Source: Manduca sexta | Lineage: Eukaryota; Arthropoda; Insecta; Lepidoptera; Sphingidae | NCBI RefSeq assembly: GCF_014839805.1 | Contig: NC_051141.1 | Coordinates: forward strand, 14,082,777 to 14,146,776 | DNA length: 64,000 bases | Direction: 5' to 3' | Shown here: positions 25,850 through 37,221 of the stretch, in pieces | Layout of the letters: every line of letters starts with the position of its first letter | How positions within the stretch are numbered: the stretch's first letter is position 1 | The notes under the pieces: model-generated | What the model was told of the DNA's origin: nothing | What the model saw: the letters and a program-made list of their open reading frames with translations, nothing else | Databases searched by the model: none | Translations under genes and position numbers: made by a program

Positions 25850-25863
25850 GTCATAGATGGCGC
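25850..25863 (+). promoter_or_regulatory. CTCF-like core motif, site 4 (core only)
   Basis: The core AGATGGCGC is perfect but the 5' half deviates. It is oriented opposite to the site at 25717-25730, 120 bp away. Confidence 0.25.
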
Positions 25864-26954
25864 TTATAGTATAATAACAATAAGAAGCGGCTATACCGTG
25901 ATGACGAAACGGCTTTTACGATGAACGCCCTATTTATCAAACATTGCACGCATTATATTACAAGTTACAAGTCACACAAGCATTTTTGATAAACAAAACC
26001 ACACATACAACTGTAACAAGCGTTTATAGAACAAGTGGTTATCACTTATATCATCTAGTTTAACGAAGGAAACTTGTAAAACATTTTAACTAAAGGGTAA
26101 TCATTGGCTTCAAAATCCACTACAATCCAAAAATAGTAAAATTTTACACACAAGCAATATAATCTTCTTTCCAGTTAATATTTTTATATTATGCACATTA
26201 ATTTATTTTATGTAAGTAGTTGATGCCTAGTTTTAAACAACGTTTTTGAATATTTGTTTGTTACTTAGGTTACATGGAAATTTAAATAGGCATCGACTCC
26301 AGAAAACAAATAATATAAATAAAATACAATTTCATACAATCTACAACTCTCGTAAAATTATTTAATAAACGTAAATTGCAAGAAGTTGTAAAAAAATCTT
26401 GAACATGTACTTAACTTGTGAGCTTCTAGAATGTTTGATAAATGGAACACCAAAGGCGGAGTCCGGCCAAAGCGACATATTAACATCTATGTCAACATAT
26501 CGCTTTTACCGACACCGCCTAAATAGACCGATATCATCGAACAAATATCGGCTACTAACAACTCCGACATGTGCTCCTGAGATAAAATCCTAGAACCCGA
26601 GTACCTACAGCGCCACACCCCGGGTCCAATTGTGAATCTAAACCATCAGGACCCGAAACATATTATTTTTTTACTTATATAAAAATCGGTCAAACGTTTT
26701 ATGAGGAGTTCAGTGACATAGACACGTACGGTACCTACGTATGTATATATATCCTAAAATTTGAAAGTACCTCAAGAACATTTCTGCCAAAAACTTTTAC
26801 TTTTTAATAATCTAAGGCTTAAAACCTGCAACACTTCAGTCATATCTGCTTTAGCATGTTCAGGTTTAACTAGAAAAAGGTTTTAACAACGTTTTACATA
26901 GCCCACCTCTCCTCAGTAAAATATACGTCAATGCCTTTCCCTAAATGTCTATAT
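25864..26954. other. Non-coding stretch, nothing recognised
   Basis: AT-rich. The open frame at 26399-26593 has no recognisable domain or convincing splice signals. Confidence 0.45.
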
Positions 26955-27262
26955 AATATAATATTAGCCCTGTATTATATACTGTCCCGCTGCTGGGGCA
27001 TGAGCCTGTCCTACTGCTGAGAGGAATTAAACCTTAGTCCACCTAACTGGCCTAGTGCAGATTGGTAGACTTCACAATTCCTCAAAACAACTATGAAGAA
27101 CTTCTCAGGTCTGCAGGTTTCCTGACAATATTTTCTACAAGCGATAATTCACAAAAAATACCCACATGATTTTTAGAAAGGTCAGAGTTGTGTGGTTGAG
27201 TTTTAAACCTGTGGATATCCGTCTCGGCAGTCCGTTCCACAATCAACAAGGCTATCGCCGCA
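26955..27262 (-). mobile_element. tRNA-derived SINE, family B, diverged copy
   Basis: On the minus strand: GGCGATAGCCTTGTTGATTG, GGAACGGACTGCCGAGACG, then the shared body ending in CAGTAGGACAGGCTC. It has an internal deletion of the AACGGTGAAGGA part. Related to 11183-11496 and 30356-30696. ORFs at 27091-27318 and 27166-27393 come from it. Confidence 0.85.
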
Positions 27263-28160
27263 TTATATCCCAAAAACTCTATTACGTGTCTATTTATAAG
27301 TTTAATAATTTTAGACAACCTTTTTCTTCTGATTCATTGTTACCATGGTTACCATGCCATCATATTGACGTCTTGATTCCATATATATTATAATTCTCTT
27401 TGTCTTGATTGATAACCTAAGTCAAATTGATTGGCCGGCTGTTTTGAATATATAATATAATGGTCTAAAAATAAATAACAACAATCATGAAATTCATTTT
27501 GTTATCCACCAGACAGTACAAACATCCTGAAATACATTTTAAATGATAAAATTCCTCAAGACAGTCAAAATAATGGATGATAAAAAAGAACGTGGTAAGA
27601 ATGTGTACTTTGTTTTCGTTCGTATACAATATACGAATTAATTTTGTTTTGAAATTGTAATTAACTGTATCTACGATATCTTATTAAAACGAGTCATCTT
27701 TCAAGTTCAGAACATTAAATCTAGATTTTTTTAGCTACACTTACTGATTCTGTAGCTTAGTTCGCTGACAGCGTTAGGTACTTCAACGTAGAAAAAGTTA
27801 CTTGTAAGCGAACGAATTGAAAAATGGTTATCAGATATTTTTGGCTGTTTTTGTTTTGTGTCTGCTATAATACTCGACATTAGCAAAATCATCGAAGTAG
27901 AACGAATTGAGTGTGCCAAAGCATTGGCTAACGAACCGCAAATGCAAATTTTAAACGGAATATGATATTAATCGTATTTATTCAAATAAATATTTACTGC
28001 ATGACGATAAGGGAAAATGAATATGATTAAGGATTAAAATGTTTCAAACACAGCTATTATGTTGGTCCAAAATCTAAGTATGATGCCCTAAGAGTACAAT
28101 TATAGTTCAGACGGGTTTCAGATAAAGCGATGAATTCAATCTGAAAATTTTATTTTGCAG
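27263..28160. other. Stretch with weak exon-like signals only
   Basis: A plus-strand segment ending in a donor (AACGTG|GTAAGAA, near 27596) and a minus-strand frame ending in a donor (ATCA|GTAAGTG, near 27745) are present. Neither can be tied to a protein or a matching acceptor with the right phase. Recorded as unresolved. Confidence 0.35.
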
Positions 28161-28243
28161 TTATCAAATCAGTATCAATACCTCCGCCAGTGCTCCTGAT
28201 GACGAAAGTCCTGAAGCATATAAAAAAATCATTATGTTAATCG
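28161..28243 (+). CDS. Candidate internal exon of a small membrane-protein gene (exon A)
   Basis: A strong acceptor (TTTTATTTTGCAG) precedes 83 nt, which are followed by a strong donor (GTAAGT at 28244). One frame is open throughout, entering with 1 nt and leaving with 1 nt of a split codon. It reads YQISINTSASAPDDESPEAY followed by KKIIMLI. The leaving phase fits the frame of the exon at 29725, which encodes a membrane segment. A start codon within the exon (MLI...) would also be in frame. No upstream exon was identified. The protein family is not recognised, so this is inferred from splice signals, phase match and composition. Confidence 0.4.
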
Positions 28244-28389
28244 GTAAGTTTGTGGATGTAATTGGCTGTATCTACAATTTTTTTTTTAAATATTTGAGTT
28301 TGTTTAGATGTTTCTTTTTATGTATTGTTCTTTCTCTTTGAAATCGAATTCTTGGCGTGTTGTTTACAATATATTTTTTGTATCATTAC

Positions 28390-28905
28390 TGAATCCCGGC
28401 TCATAGGCCGGGGTGCAGGATGCGGACGGGCAAAAGCCAAGTCTACAGCAAAGTAAGGTAACATGTTGTAGTGGGAAAGAAAAAGGAAACTTAACGTTGA
28501 TCTATCAGAAGAAATTTTCTCACCATGCGACAAGTGTTGTGGATGACAGTTTTTTGAAGGGTGATGTATATAAATTTTGGTAGGTGGAGTGTCAGTAGGG
28601 ACTAGGAGTTGTGTAGCGGTGTAGGAATCATGCCCGTGGTTGACAAAACTATTGGAACGTTTATTACTGTTTGAAGGCCACATTCCTATAACTTCGTTTT
28701 TAGTTTAATGTATTTGGAAATTTTGTCAGCTATTGCAGATTGAATGTTGAGTGTGTTCGGGATTGCTTTATCAAGTAATAAAGCAGATTTCTCGATTTTA
28801 TCTGGATAAAATGAGATGAATAGAGGACGGAGGAAAGTGTGTTTCGGCCTTGAAAATATAATGAAGTCATTGTGCGAACGTAATGACTACTGTTGCTCAT
28901 GATAG
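28390..28905 (-). mobile_element. Relic of a LINE reverse-transcriptase C-terminus
   Basis: On the minus strand, broken frames give EKSALLLDKAIPNTLNIQSA, then VPIVLSTTGMIPTPLHNS, then YITLQKTVIHNTCRMVRKFL. This order and the STTGxIPxxLHxS / TCxxVRKFL signatures recur in non-LTR element ORFs of insects. Stops and frameshifts show it is dead. It ends near 28390 in a GC-rich hairpin (CCGGCCTATGAGCCGG). The 121-codon ORF at 28318-28683 is a read-through of the relic in a different frame. Confidence 0.6.
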
Positions 28906-29615
28906 TAGGGTATTTCATCATTTTTTCTTATAATTATAATTTACCATCAATCATAATTATGTAATTGTCATCATTATAACCAATTATGGTAGGGAAATTC
29001 ATGAAAACTAAACACTTAATGAAAATGCATTTAATTACTGCAAACGTATGGAAATATAAATTTTGGACTTAAATTCTATAATGCCTTTGCCTCAATTGAT
29101 TCTAATTTCCATTGGACGAGTAGCTCCAGGCTGGTCAGTGGTTACCCATAATGCTAACTTTAATAACGTTACTCAACCGGCTCTATCGATAGAGCGTTGC
29201 AACTAAACCACAAAGCCGCTTGCACAACAAACAAACACCGTGTAATAACATGTATCGTGCCTCTTATGTAAGTAATTTCATTTTATCTAAAATAGACCTA
29301 TGCGGACTATATAGATGTAATTTACATTTTGTAGAGCATAATCGCGGGTTAGGTAAGTTTTTCGAGAAACGCAGTTTTGTAGTTGAACACCGAAATAGCG
29401 GTATTACTGGTCTGTGGTTGCTTTATAAGTAAAAGCTCATGTCTAAACATGAATCATAAAATTCTGCTTTAATCATGCATCGTTATTATGAGTCGTTGAA
29501 AGCAAAATGTTATCTGTATCTGGTTAAATTACCTTCGGGTTTAACGAACTGAATAGGTCAGAACCTTGACCCACAAGCGTGATGCTAATTTGTCTAGTGG
29601 AAAAAATCTCATCTC

Positions 29616-30331
29616 TCCATAAAACTTACAACTAAAATATGTGCTTGCGTCAATAATATCACAATTAAAGTGATATATGGTACACAAATATCTAACCAAA
29701 TCTAACTGATCTCTTTATTTACAGTGCAAACGAATATGTTGCCATTCGAGTCGTTGGAATTTCCCCAAAAATGTTTAATATGCCAAGAGCTCGACTTGAC
29801 AGAGATGGTGTTTCTATGCGTCGCGTGCACTTTCATTATTTTACTTCTCATGCAGACCTGTCGCATCATATCCTACGGCTCCGAGGACGTCACATTGTAG
29901 AATGGATCAAGGCAATGAGTAAAATCGTATTTCTCTATAGTTTATTATATATGCACTTAAAGTTTTTGAAATGGTTATAAGTACTGCCTGTTATTCCCGA
30001 CAGGCTGTTGTTGAATCTCGTGCAATGTTACAATGGCCATCCTGATAGTAAGTGAACATTGAAGTGACCAGAATTCTTCTGCAATATTTTTTCCACTAAA
30101 CGGGTTAATAAATACGCCGTGTCAATAAAATAAATTAAACCGTAAGGAAGAATTGAATTGGGAGGGAAGAGTTTTATGAGAGTTTCGGCAATGGTGCGTA
30201 ACTATTTGCCATCAACAGTCGCGGAAAATTCATTATGTCAGTTCAGTTTCTATTATAAACGCAGCCCTTGGTAATGTTTTTAAGAAAATAGAATCTTGCA
30301 AAACTGTACTAAAACGAAGGTGGGCCACGTT
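29616..30331 (+). repeat. Exact 716-bp duplicated segment, copy 1
   Basis: Identical, as far as base-by-base reading shows, to 40857-41572 (constant offset 11241). It contains a candidate terminal exon with poly(A) signals. Copy 2 starts at the first base after the assembly gap, so the left limit of the homology is unknown. The right limit is a sharp break after CACGTT. Confidence 0.95.
29725..29900 (+). CDS. Candidate terminal exon: small single-pass membrane protein
   Basis: The acceptor CTCTTTATTTACAG ends at 29724. The frame entered with 2 nt has an internal ATG at 29736 and gives 54 residues from there (MLPFESLEFPQKCLICQELD...), ending in TAG at 29898-29900. It has a CLIC motif, then one hydrophobic segment (MVFLCVACTFIILLLMQTC) and a short polar tail ending in GSEDVTL. 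It splices in frame to the exon at 28161-28243. Two AATAAA signals near 30110 and 30127 would end the transcript. An overlapping 69-codon frame (29771-29980) looks less protein-like. Not a recognised family; repeated exactly at 40966-41141. Confidence 0.4.
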
Positions 30332-30342
30332 TATACTGTCAT

Positions 30343-30709
30343 ATATGTATAATTTTTTAAGAGAAAAAGCGGCGATAGCCTAGTGGGTGTGGAACGGACT
30401 GCGAAGACGAATGTCCGCAGGTTCAAATCCCAAGGGCACACACCTCTGACTTTTCTAAAATCATGTGTGTATTCTTTGTGAATTTATCGTTCGCTTTAAC
30501 GGTGAAGGAAAACATCGTGAGGAAACCTGCACATCTGAGAAGTTCTCTATAGGAATTTCGAAGGTGTGTGAAGTCTACCAATCCGCACTAGGCCAGCGTG
30601 GTGGACTAAGGCCTAATCCCTCTCAGTAGTAGAGGAGGCCCGTGCTCAGCAGTGGGCAAGTATATAATACAGGGCTGATATTATTATATTATTATTATAT
30701 GTATAATTT
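30343..30709 (+). mobile_element. tRNA-derived SINE, family B, full length with 13-bp target-site duplication
   Basis: The perfect direct repeat ATATGTATAATTT at 30343-30355 and 30697-30709 flanks the element. Its head is GCGGCGATAGCCTAGTGG with box B GCAGGTTCAAATCCC, and its tail is TAATACAGGGCTGATATTAT. This is the best-preserved family B copy here. It sits just 11 bp beyond the right edge of the duplicated 716-bp segment. Confidence 0.92.
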
Positions 30710-30929
30710 GGAAAGTTATATTCTCTTGTATACATGTGTTATTGTAGCAAATGTGGCTAGATGTTTTATATAAAAGTTATAAACATGTCAAAATGTACTG
30801 AATCCATAGAGTTGGCGGCGGAAACAAAGAATTACTCAATATTGCGTAACATATTATGTACTATAGTTGACGATATATCTTCGCTTCCTATATTCTTTGT
30901 TTCGTTTATTGAAATATGGACCCGAAATT

Positions 30930-31172
30930 ACACACACGCAGACATCACGCCTTTATGGCCAAAGGGATAGGCAGAGGTACTCCCAGGACATCCACTTTTC
31001 GCCATGTGTGTTCCGTCCCATGTAATAGGAGGCGAGCTTATCGCCATGACGGGCACAAATTCCAAACTCCAGGCTGATACTGATTAGAAAAACCAAACAT
31101 CACCGCCCGACCTGAATTCGAACCCGAGAGAGTAGTCACACCGCGCAACACACCTACGCCACCGAGGCAGTC
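30930..31172 (-). mobile_element. SINE family A, diverged copy
   Basis: Minus-strand head GACTGCCTCGGTGGCGTAGG, box B region GGTTCGAATTC with damage, and the body with GGCGATAAGCTCGCCTCC. More diverged than the copies at 257-530 and 34719-34973. The ORF 30761-30970 runs into it. Confidence 0.82.
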
Positions 31173-31515
31173 AAAATTATACAAAATTAGGTTATAGATA
31201 TTAATAACAATTATTGTAGTATACCTGATTACTGTAACATTAATATTTTTTTTAAGCCAGTTAGAACTTGCAATAGAAACAATACGAATAATAAACTAAA
31301 TACAATAAGGTCAGGAGGCCCTACGGGAGACTACGGGGGTTTACCATTACTTTATGGCTAGATGTAATGAGACACGAGATGGTATTTGGTCTGATTTATT
31401 CTATGTACAAATGGTGTTTATATACTAATGTGGTACGTGGTGTACGTGAATTAACACTCATCCAAGCATCTACGTGATACTAAGCTGTCGATACATTCAG
31501 TCAGTTTACAGTCGT

Positions 31516-31607
31516 TCTAATCGAAGAATAGTTTTGACAGCCGTATATGTAAATAGGGATTTTGGCTCTCTTACCTATGCGGCTATCGAAGCTGTCCTTC
31601 GATTAGA
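31516..31607. repeat. Imperfect foldback element
   Basis: TCTAATCGAAG at 31516 and its complement at the right end (ending 31607) begin arms of about 42 nt with several mismatches around a roughly 8-nt centre. Possibly a short MITE or an old hairpin. Confidence 0.55.
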
Positions 31608-34085
31608 TCGCCCGTAATTGCAAAAACGGATACACACCTATAGACGGCGTTACACATTACACGGTCACCCGTAACGTCCTATTTCTATCTTTAATAAACT
31701 GCAAAACCACCAAAGCTATTAGTTTTAAAGACCTCCTAACAAAACGGCGCGCTAACCGTATTTTTCGGAACTATTTTTCGAATTTTATAATACTAGATGT
31801 CGCTCGCGGCTTCGCCATCGTGAAACCCTATAAAACACCATTCGTGTAAAAAATTACACTTAAATTCCATTTTTTTCCATGAGACAATTATCAGGATAAG
31901 AAGTAATGTGTGTTATTCCCCGACACGGTGTATTTGTATGCCAATGCCAATACAACCACCCGTTCACGAGTATGACGCATGCGCCAGCCATCGGCCTCCT
32001 CAACCATGTTACAGATACCCGTGTGTGTGTGTGTATATATTGAAATAAAAGTAATAAAAAACGAGATCACTAAAGATTAAATGAAACGCCCTCGACATTA
32101 ATTATGGTAATGGAATTCCAGCTCACAGTTTTGCGTGATGATAAGATTTTCGTACACCATCACATTTATAATTAAGATAAAGTCTCTTTACAGAGTGCAA
32201 TACCAACGCAATGCCGTCGGCGATAAGCATGGACAGATCTGAAGAAACAACAGATGAAAGCGGTAAGTGGCTAATTACATAAAGGATGAGCAAAAGATAC
32301 TTCCTCTGATCTACGGAAGACATGTTGGAGTAACAGAGACGCGTTCCGTATGCACTCACACTGCCGCGAAACAGCCTCGAACTTGTTCTTCCGAGCCACC
32401 ACCCGGTCTCGACACCTCAGTGCGCACTAAGATCATGTCTTGCGACGTGGCTCACTTGAGGACGAACCAATGACTTAACCCCTCGGGTCACTAAGGAGAA
32501 AACCTCCTTAAAAAATCCGCCAAAATCGCAATCGGTGCGCGGTGAGGGGATGCATTGCTTTAAGAAAGGTTTTTTAGCCCATATGTGAATACATCAATGA
32601 TGACAATGATAACATACATGATTACGTTAATCTATGATACTAATGTACTCTTTTATTGCTTTTCAGGTAAATCTAAAAATAAAATTAAATGGAAATCTTT
32701 GGAACACAAAGGGCCAGATTCTCACCGCCATACGAAAGACTACCTGAAGGCATTAATTTCAAGTATGACGGAAAAGTGGTAAAATTATCAGAAGATGCTG
32801 AAGAAGTAGGGATTCTATGCAATGTTAGATAGAGATATTGTGAAAAAAACTTTCCAAACAAACTTCTTCAACGATTGGCGTGATGTGATGACACCAGAAG
32901 AACGAAAGTTAATTAAGGATCTTACTAAATGTGACTTTACAGAGCTTGAAAACACTTAAAAAAGAAAAAAATATAAAAAGAAAACAATACGCTTATTGTA
33001 AAATAAATGGTAGAGAACAAAAATTAAGAATTGCAATGTAGAACGACCGGGCCTGTTCTGCCCAATAAATAACAATAACCTTATGGGCAAGCTAAAAAAA
33101 GAAAACGAATAAAACCGGAAGATATTATAATCAACTGCTCAGAAGATAAAATTCCGGAACCACCACCAAGGCATACTTGGAAAAAGTAGAACATGACAAT
33201 AAAAGCAGTTGGCTAGCCAAGTGGAATGATAACTTAACGGGAAAATACAAGTACATAATTCTGGATGCGAGCTCCAACATTGAACAAGAGAAAAATAGAA
33301 AATATATGAAACTGCTAGAGAACTCCATAAACACATAGCTAAAATAAGAGAAAATTATCGCGCCGACTGGACATCATCTGATCCCGAAGCATCGGACAGC
33401 GAGGAGTAGCTATGTATTTTATAGATACTCTAGCTTTCAGAGTGGGCAGTAATAATACAAATACGATAACAAGAGAAGATGAAGAGGAGAATGAAATGGA
33501 TAAAGAAGACCCCGTGGGTTGCTGTAATCTAAAAGTCAAACACATTCAGTTGTGTGAGAAAAATAAAGGTTCGATTATTTTGGAAAATGTTCTGTCAGAT
33601 ATTGCAGAATAGTGCCTGTGGAAGAACTTGTGTATGAAAATCTTAAATCATTTACAAACAACAAAGACAAGGACGATGCATTGTTTGACATGATCGATAA
33701 TAATAAGATTAATAATTATTTAAAGTCTCAAATGCCAAATTTGACTGCAAAATTTGTCCGCACATACCGCGCGTGTACTACGTTTGAAAATTATTTGAAC
33801 ACCAAGATTAACAGAACAGACACACTTGCGGATAAGGTGAAAGCTTTGAAGCAGGCTACTTTGGAAGTCGCAAAACTATGCAACCACAAGAATAAAGGTA
33901 TATAAAGTACTTATGTAATATTATGTTCCATTTAATGAAAACTTAATATGAGGAAGTAAAAAGTACATTTAACGCCGTGGACATTGGACAGGCACACAAC
34001 ACCCGTGATGCAAGAATCATTGGCTTTTACATATTAGCAAATACGAATATTGATGTTCAGTATTTGCGTATACGACTATTCATTA

Positions 34086-34213
34086 CATCACCACACACAC
34101 ACACGCACACGCACACTCACACACACATACACACGCACACGCACACGCACACGCACACGCACACGCACACGCACACGCACACGCACACGCACACGCACAC
34201 GCACACGCACACG
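34086..34213. repeat. (CACACG)n microsatellite
   Basis: Irregular CA-rich units give way to about 13-14 uninterrupted CACACG hexamers. The run is strictly alternating pyrimidine-purine. It lies in the intron-like gap before the last exon of the topoisomerase I relic. The 99-codon Thr-His repeat ORF over it is not a gene. Confidence 0.95.
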
Positions 34214-34694
34214 GTAATTGCGTATCATTGTTCTTTTGATGTTTGGTGTGGGCAGATCAATAAGAATGCGTTTTAATGTGGGACATTGGTTCGTTCTTTT
34301 TATTATCCTAAAGCGACTATATGAAACGTATGTAAACGCATTACGAATTACGGTAAATTTGAGAGTATTTATAATGTATTTTTTCTTCTAAGACTTGGTG
34401 CTGACGTCTTTGCTTAGTTATAAAGTAAGCGGGACCCTTGAGGCCCATTAAATTTTAAAATCATTTCATAAAAAAGTATTAAGAAAAACCTTTGATTACG
34501 CTATTGTTATTATCATTTATCTACCGCCAACACACCTCAAGAGCGAACAGAAACTGCATATATATGTAAAACATATTTTTTGTTTCAGATCGATTTGAAA
34601 TCCAATCGTCGAAGATGAATTATATTGACCCTCGCATCGCAATCGCTTGGTATGATAATATACTCTTTAACACAATACCCATTTACACCAGCAT

Positions 34695-34986
34695 GAATAA
34701 GGAAATGCTAAATAATGATTGCCTCGGTGGCGTAGTTGTACTGCATGCGCGGTACGGCAGCGCTCTGAGGTCCTGGGTTCGAATCCCGGGTCGGGCAATG
34801 TGATATTTGGGTTTTTCTGCTCAATATCAGCCCGGAGTCTGGAATTTGTGCCCGATATGGCGATAGGCTCGCCCCCTATCACATCATGGGACAGAACACA
34901 CATGGCGAAAAGTGGGTGCCCTGGTTGCGCCTCTGCATACCCCTTCGTGGATAAAATGCGTGATGTTGTTGTTGAATAAGGAAATG
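34695..34986 (+). mobile_element. SINE family A inserted in the last Top1-relic exon
   Basis: The tRNA-like head TTGCCTCGGTGGCGTAGTTG starts at 34719, and box B is GGTTCGAATCC. The same 13-bp word GAATAAGGAAATG lies on both sides (34695-34707 and 34974-34986), marking the target-site duplication. Eleven extra bases (34708-34718) separate the left duplicate from the usual head. Removing the insert restores a continuous MNKEMYFT reading in the relic. Confidence 0.92.
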
Positions 34987-35008
34987 TATTTCACATAGTC
35001 CGCGTACC

Positions 35009-36741
35009 GCTCCTATTCTTTCTAAGAGGGAGGAGGAAGGCGTTATTTTATATTATTAAGGCCTAATTAACACCGGAACATTAGAGCATGCATGCGTTCT
35101 TATCTTACCAACAGCTGGCGGGAGCAAAAAAAGGTCGCCGAATTTCATAACACCTCCACGCAAGGCCCTCGCAAGTGCAAGACTTGGCGCTCTCCTCGTA
35201 GTTACGCTTTTGTTCTTCTGATATGAAATGACTCACCGCTTAATAGATCAAAGACATTCGATATAAAACAGCACATTACATGTGTCTGATATCTATACAG
35301 TGATATTTTCTTACGAACCGGTATCCGGTGTTTTCTTGACGGAATACCCATAGGCACCTAAAATTGTAAACGTCCCAATGTGGCTCCAATAATTAATTAT
35401 GGCAACTCTAAGTTACATTAATGAGGAAAAATTCGGATGTTAGAGGACCCCACAAACGGTGGACGGAATAGCTGTACCTTCGACCTTCTGTTCGTCAAAT
35501 TAAAATAAGAACTTTCTGATTTCAGGTGCAAACGGAACGAAGTGCCTTTAACAAAATTCTACAGTAAAACACAACAAACTTATTTTAAATGGGCCATCGA
35601 CGAGATTAACAGGGTCGGGGCATATTTTGTGTTTGCAAAATATAACATTTAACAAACCGTTTGTTATTTTCAAACATATTATACATATTATTATGTAATT
35701 TATTTTTTATTTATAATAAATCTCTGGATTTTATGCTCTGTGTTTCAATTGATTATTTTTGTCATATTCAGTGTAAGCGATATTTTGTAAAAGGTGACCA
35801 AACCATAATAATTGCTTTAACGTTACAATTGTGGCGCTATATTGCTAATGATAAATAATCCATCAGACACGCCAGGCAAGTTGTATCACACTCGCGTGCT
35901 AGACCCGAGCGTAAGTGCGGCTCCGCACACTACATGTGTTAAAATGAGCGCAACGACCACACGGCCAACACGTCGCGCGTGTTTTAAAAGATTCGCGACA
36001 TTGATACCTATGTACTACGCACTAGATTTGACGTTCCGAACATTCATTGTGTTCCAGTGAATTGTACTGCAATCCGTACATCCGACTACTGTCGTTTCAA
36101 TATTGACAGCTTTACTTACACTATATTTAAAGCGCTTTAGCACTGCATGTTAAAAAAGTTTGGTTAGACGACGATTGGTTTTTTAGCGCTGCAGCGAGCT
36201 TTAGTTCTAACTCCAGATTTTGAACAAATAGTTTATATAGACGTTCGTTTCTATAGAATATACGTCTATGATACGCGACAATGTCACAAAACTCGTCTTA
36301 TGTTTTGCCACACTTATGTCGTGCTCATTTACGCCTGTTTTCAATAAACGCTTACAATCGTTTATTGCGATCCATCACGAAAATGGACCGATCATTAAGC
36401 GGCGGAATAGCTTGCTAGCATACGTGTTCCCTCCTTCCTACAACTCAGGGTCCTTCAAACGGAGCGTGAAAAAGCAATCAGACAGACTAGCATAAGCATG
36501 CAGACAGAGGATGTTGTTATCTTTACTGGTCGACATTTTGGGCTTCACTTACTTCATGTTGACTGGAGCGTCAAAACAATGAATAACCAGTAAGACAGCC
36601 ACGGTGGTATATCGAGCACTGGAGTTTGAGCTACGCGAGTAAGTTCACACAACACGCCAAGCGTGTACCAGTCGCACTCGATTTGCGCCCATAAAACACA
36701 ACTCACGTGCGTTGCAGTGAACGTGTTAAAATCAGATGCAA
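35009..36741. other. Non-coding stretch, nothing recognised
   Basis: Open frames at 35661-36060 and 36268-36495 show no domains, and no paired splice sites were found. Confidence 0.45.
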
Positions 36742-36842
36742 TAAACCCTCCCCCACGTGACCATAAAGGCTGCAAACTCTTCGAAATGTCGTGATAAAAC
36801 TAAAATATAAAAACCGCGATAAAATCCGAAAATTAGTTTCAG
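36742..36842 (+). repeat. Interspersed repeat F, copy 2
   Basis: ACCCTCCCCCACGTGACCAT, AAAGGCTGCAAACTCTTCGA and GATAAAATCCGAAAATTAG match 2000-2112 in the same orientation. Confidence 0.65.
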
Positions 36843-37221
36843 TGTAATAAAAGTTCGAAAAAATTATAATTTTTATTAACAAATTAAGCATTTTGATTGG
36901 TTGGATCAAAGATTTAGATAGGGATCGTTTATTGAAACTGCCGTTAATCTATAGGTCGATTATCTAAAGTAGAACACATTTACAAGTTGCGCGTGTGTAT
37001 CTGTGAATAAACACGTTCGTCGTCATGACAACGCAACACTCACGCGTCAACAAAAAAACGATTGTGCTTTTTAGAACACACGACTGAAGTAAAACTTCTT
37101 TAGCTCCATCTATATGTATACATACGTTTCACTTATTTAACTGCCATATTTTTTTATTAATAACCCGAAAATTCACAAATATCAACTATAAAATGAATTT
37201 ACCATTTTATTTACTTTCATG

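Larger units (their letters stand above)
32194..35008 (+). pseudogene. Top1: DNA topoisomerase I (type IB) copy, intron-containing, broken
   Basis: Eukaryotic TOP1 nicks and reseals one DNA strand through a 3'-phosphotyrosine. Segments here follow TOP1 order: KWKSLEHKGP (32694), PPYERLPEGINF in a shifted frame, [30 protein letters not shown] (33118), FIDTLAFRVGSN (33418), VGCCNLKVKHIQL, FDYFGKCSVRY in another frame, LTAKFVRTYRA (33741), LCNHKNK, and SKMNYIDPRIAIAW (34609). Introns with correct GT-AG borders and phases remain at 32263-32666 and 33898-34588, so this is a genomic, not a retroposed, copy. Several frameshifts, stops and small deletions break it, and the coiled-coil linker region is missing. 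A SINE (34719-34973) is inserted in the last exon. Sequence divergence from the usual TOP1 suggests it derived from a fast-evolving paralogue. Confidence 0.85.

Noticed and set aside
27731..27919. Minus-strand frame ending at a strong GTAAGTG donor
   Set aside because: No acceptor or start with matching phase and no recognisable protein. Recorded only as unresolved signal.
29180..29196. 16-bp palindrome GCTCTATCGATAGAGC in a possible tRNA-like stretch
   Set aside because: Too short and no box B. Could be an old SINE head but unsupported.
29771..29980. 69-codon ORF, repeated at 41012-41221
   Set aside because: The overlapping frame from 29736 splices in phase with exon A and has a clean membrane segment, so this one is considered its shadow. 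It enters in a phase that would also fit an unknown upstream exon, so it is not fully excluded.
33977..34276. 99-codon Thr-His repeat ORF
   Set aside because: Pure translation of the (CACACG)n microsatellite.
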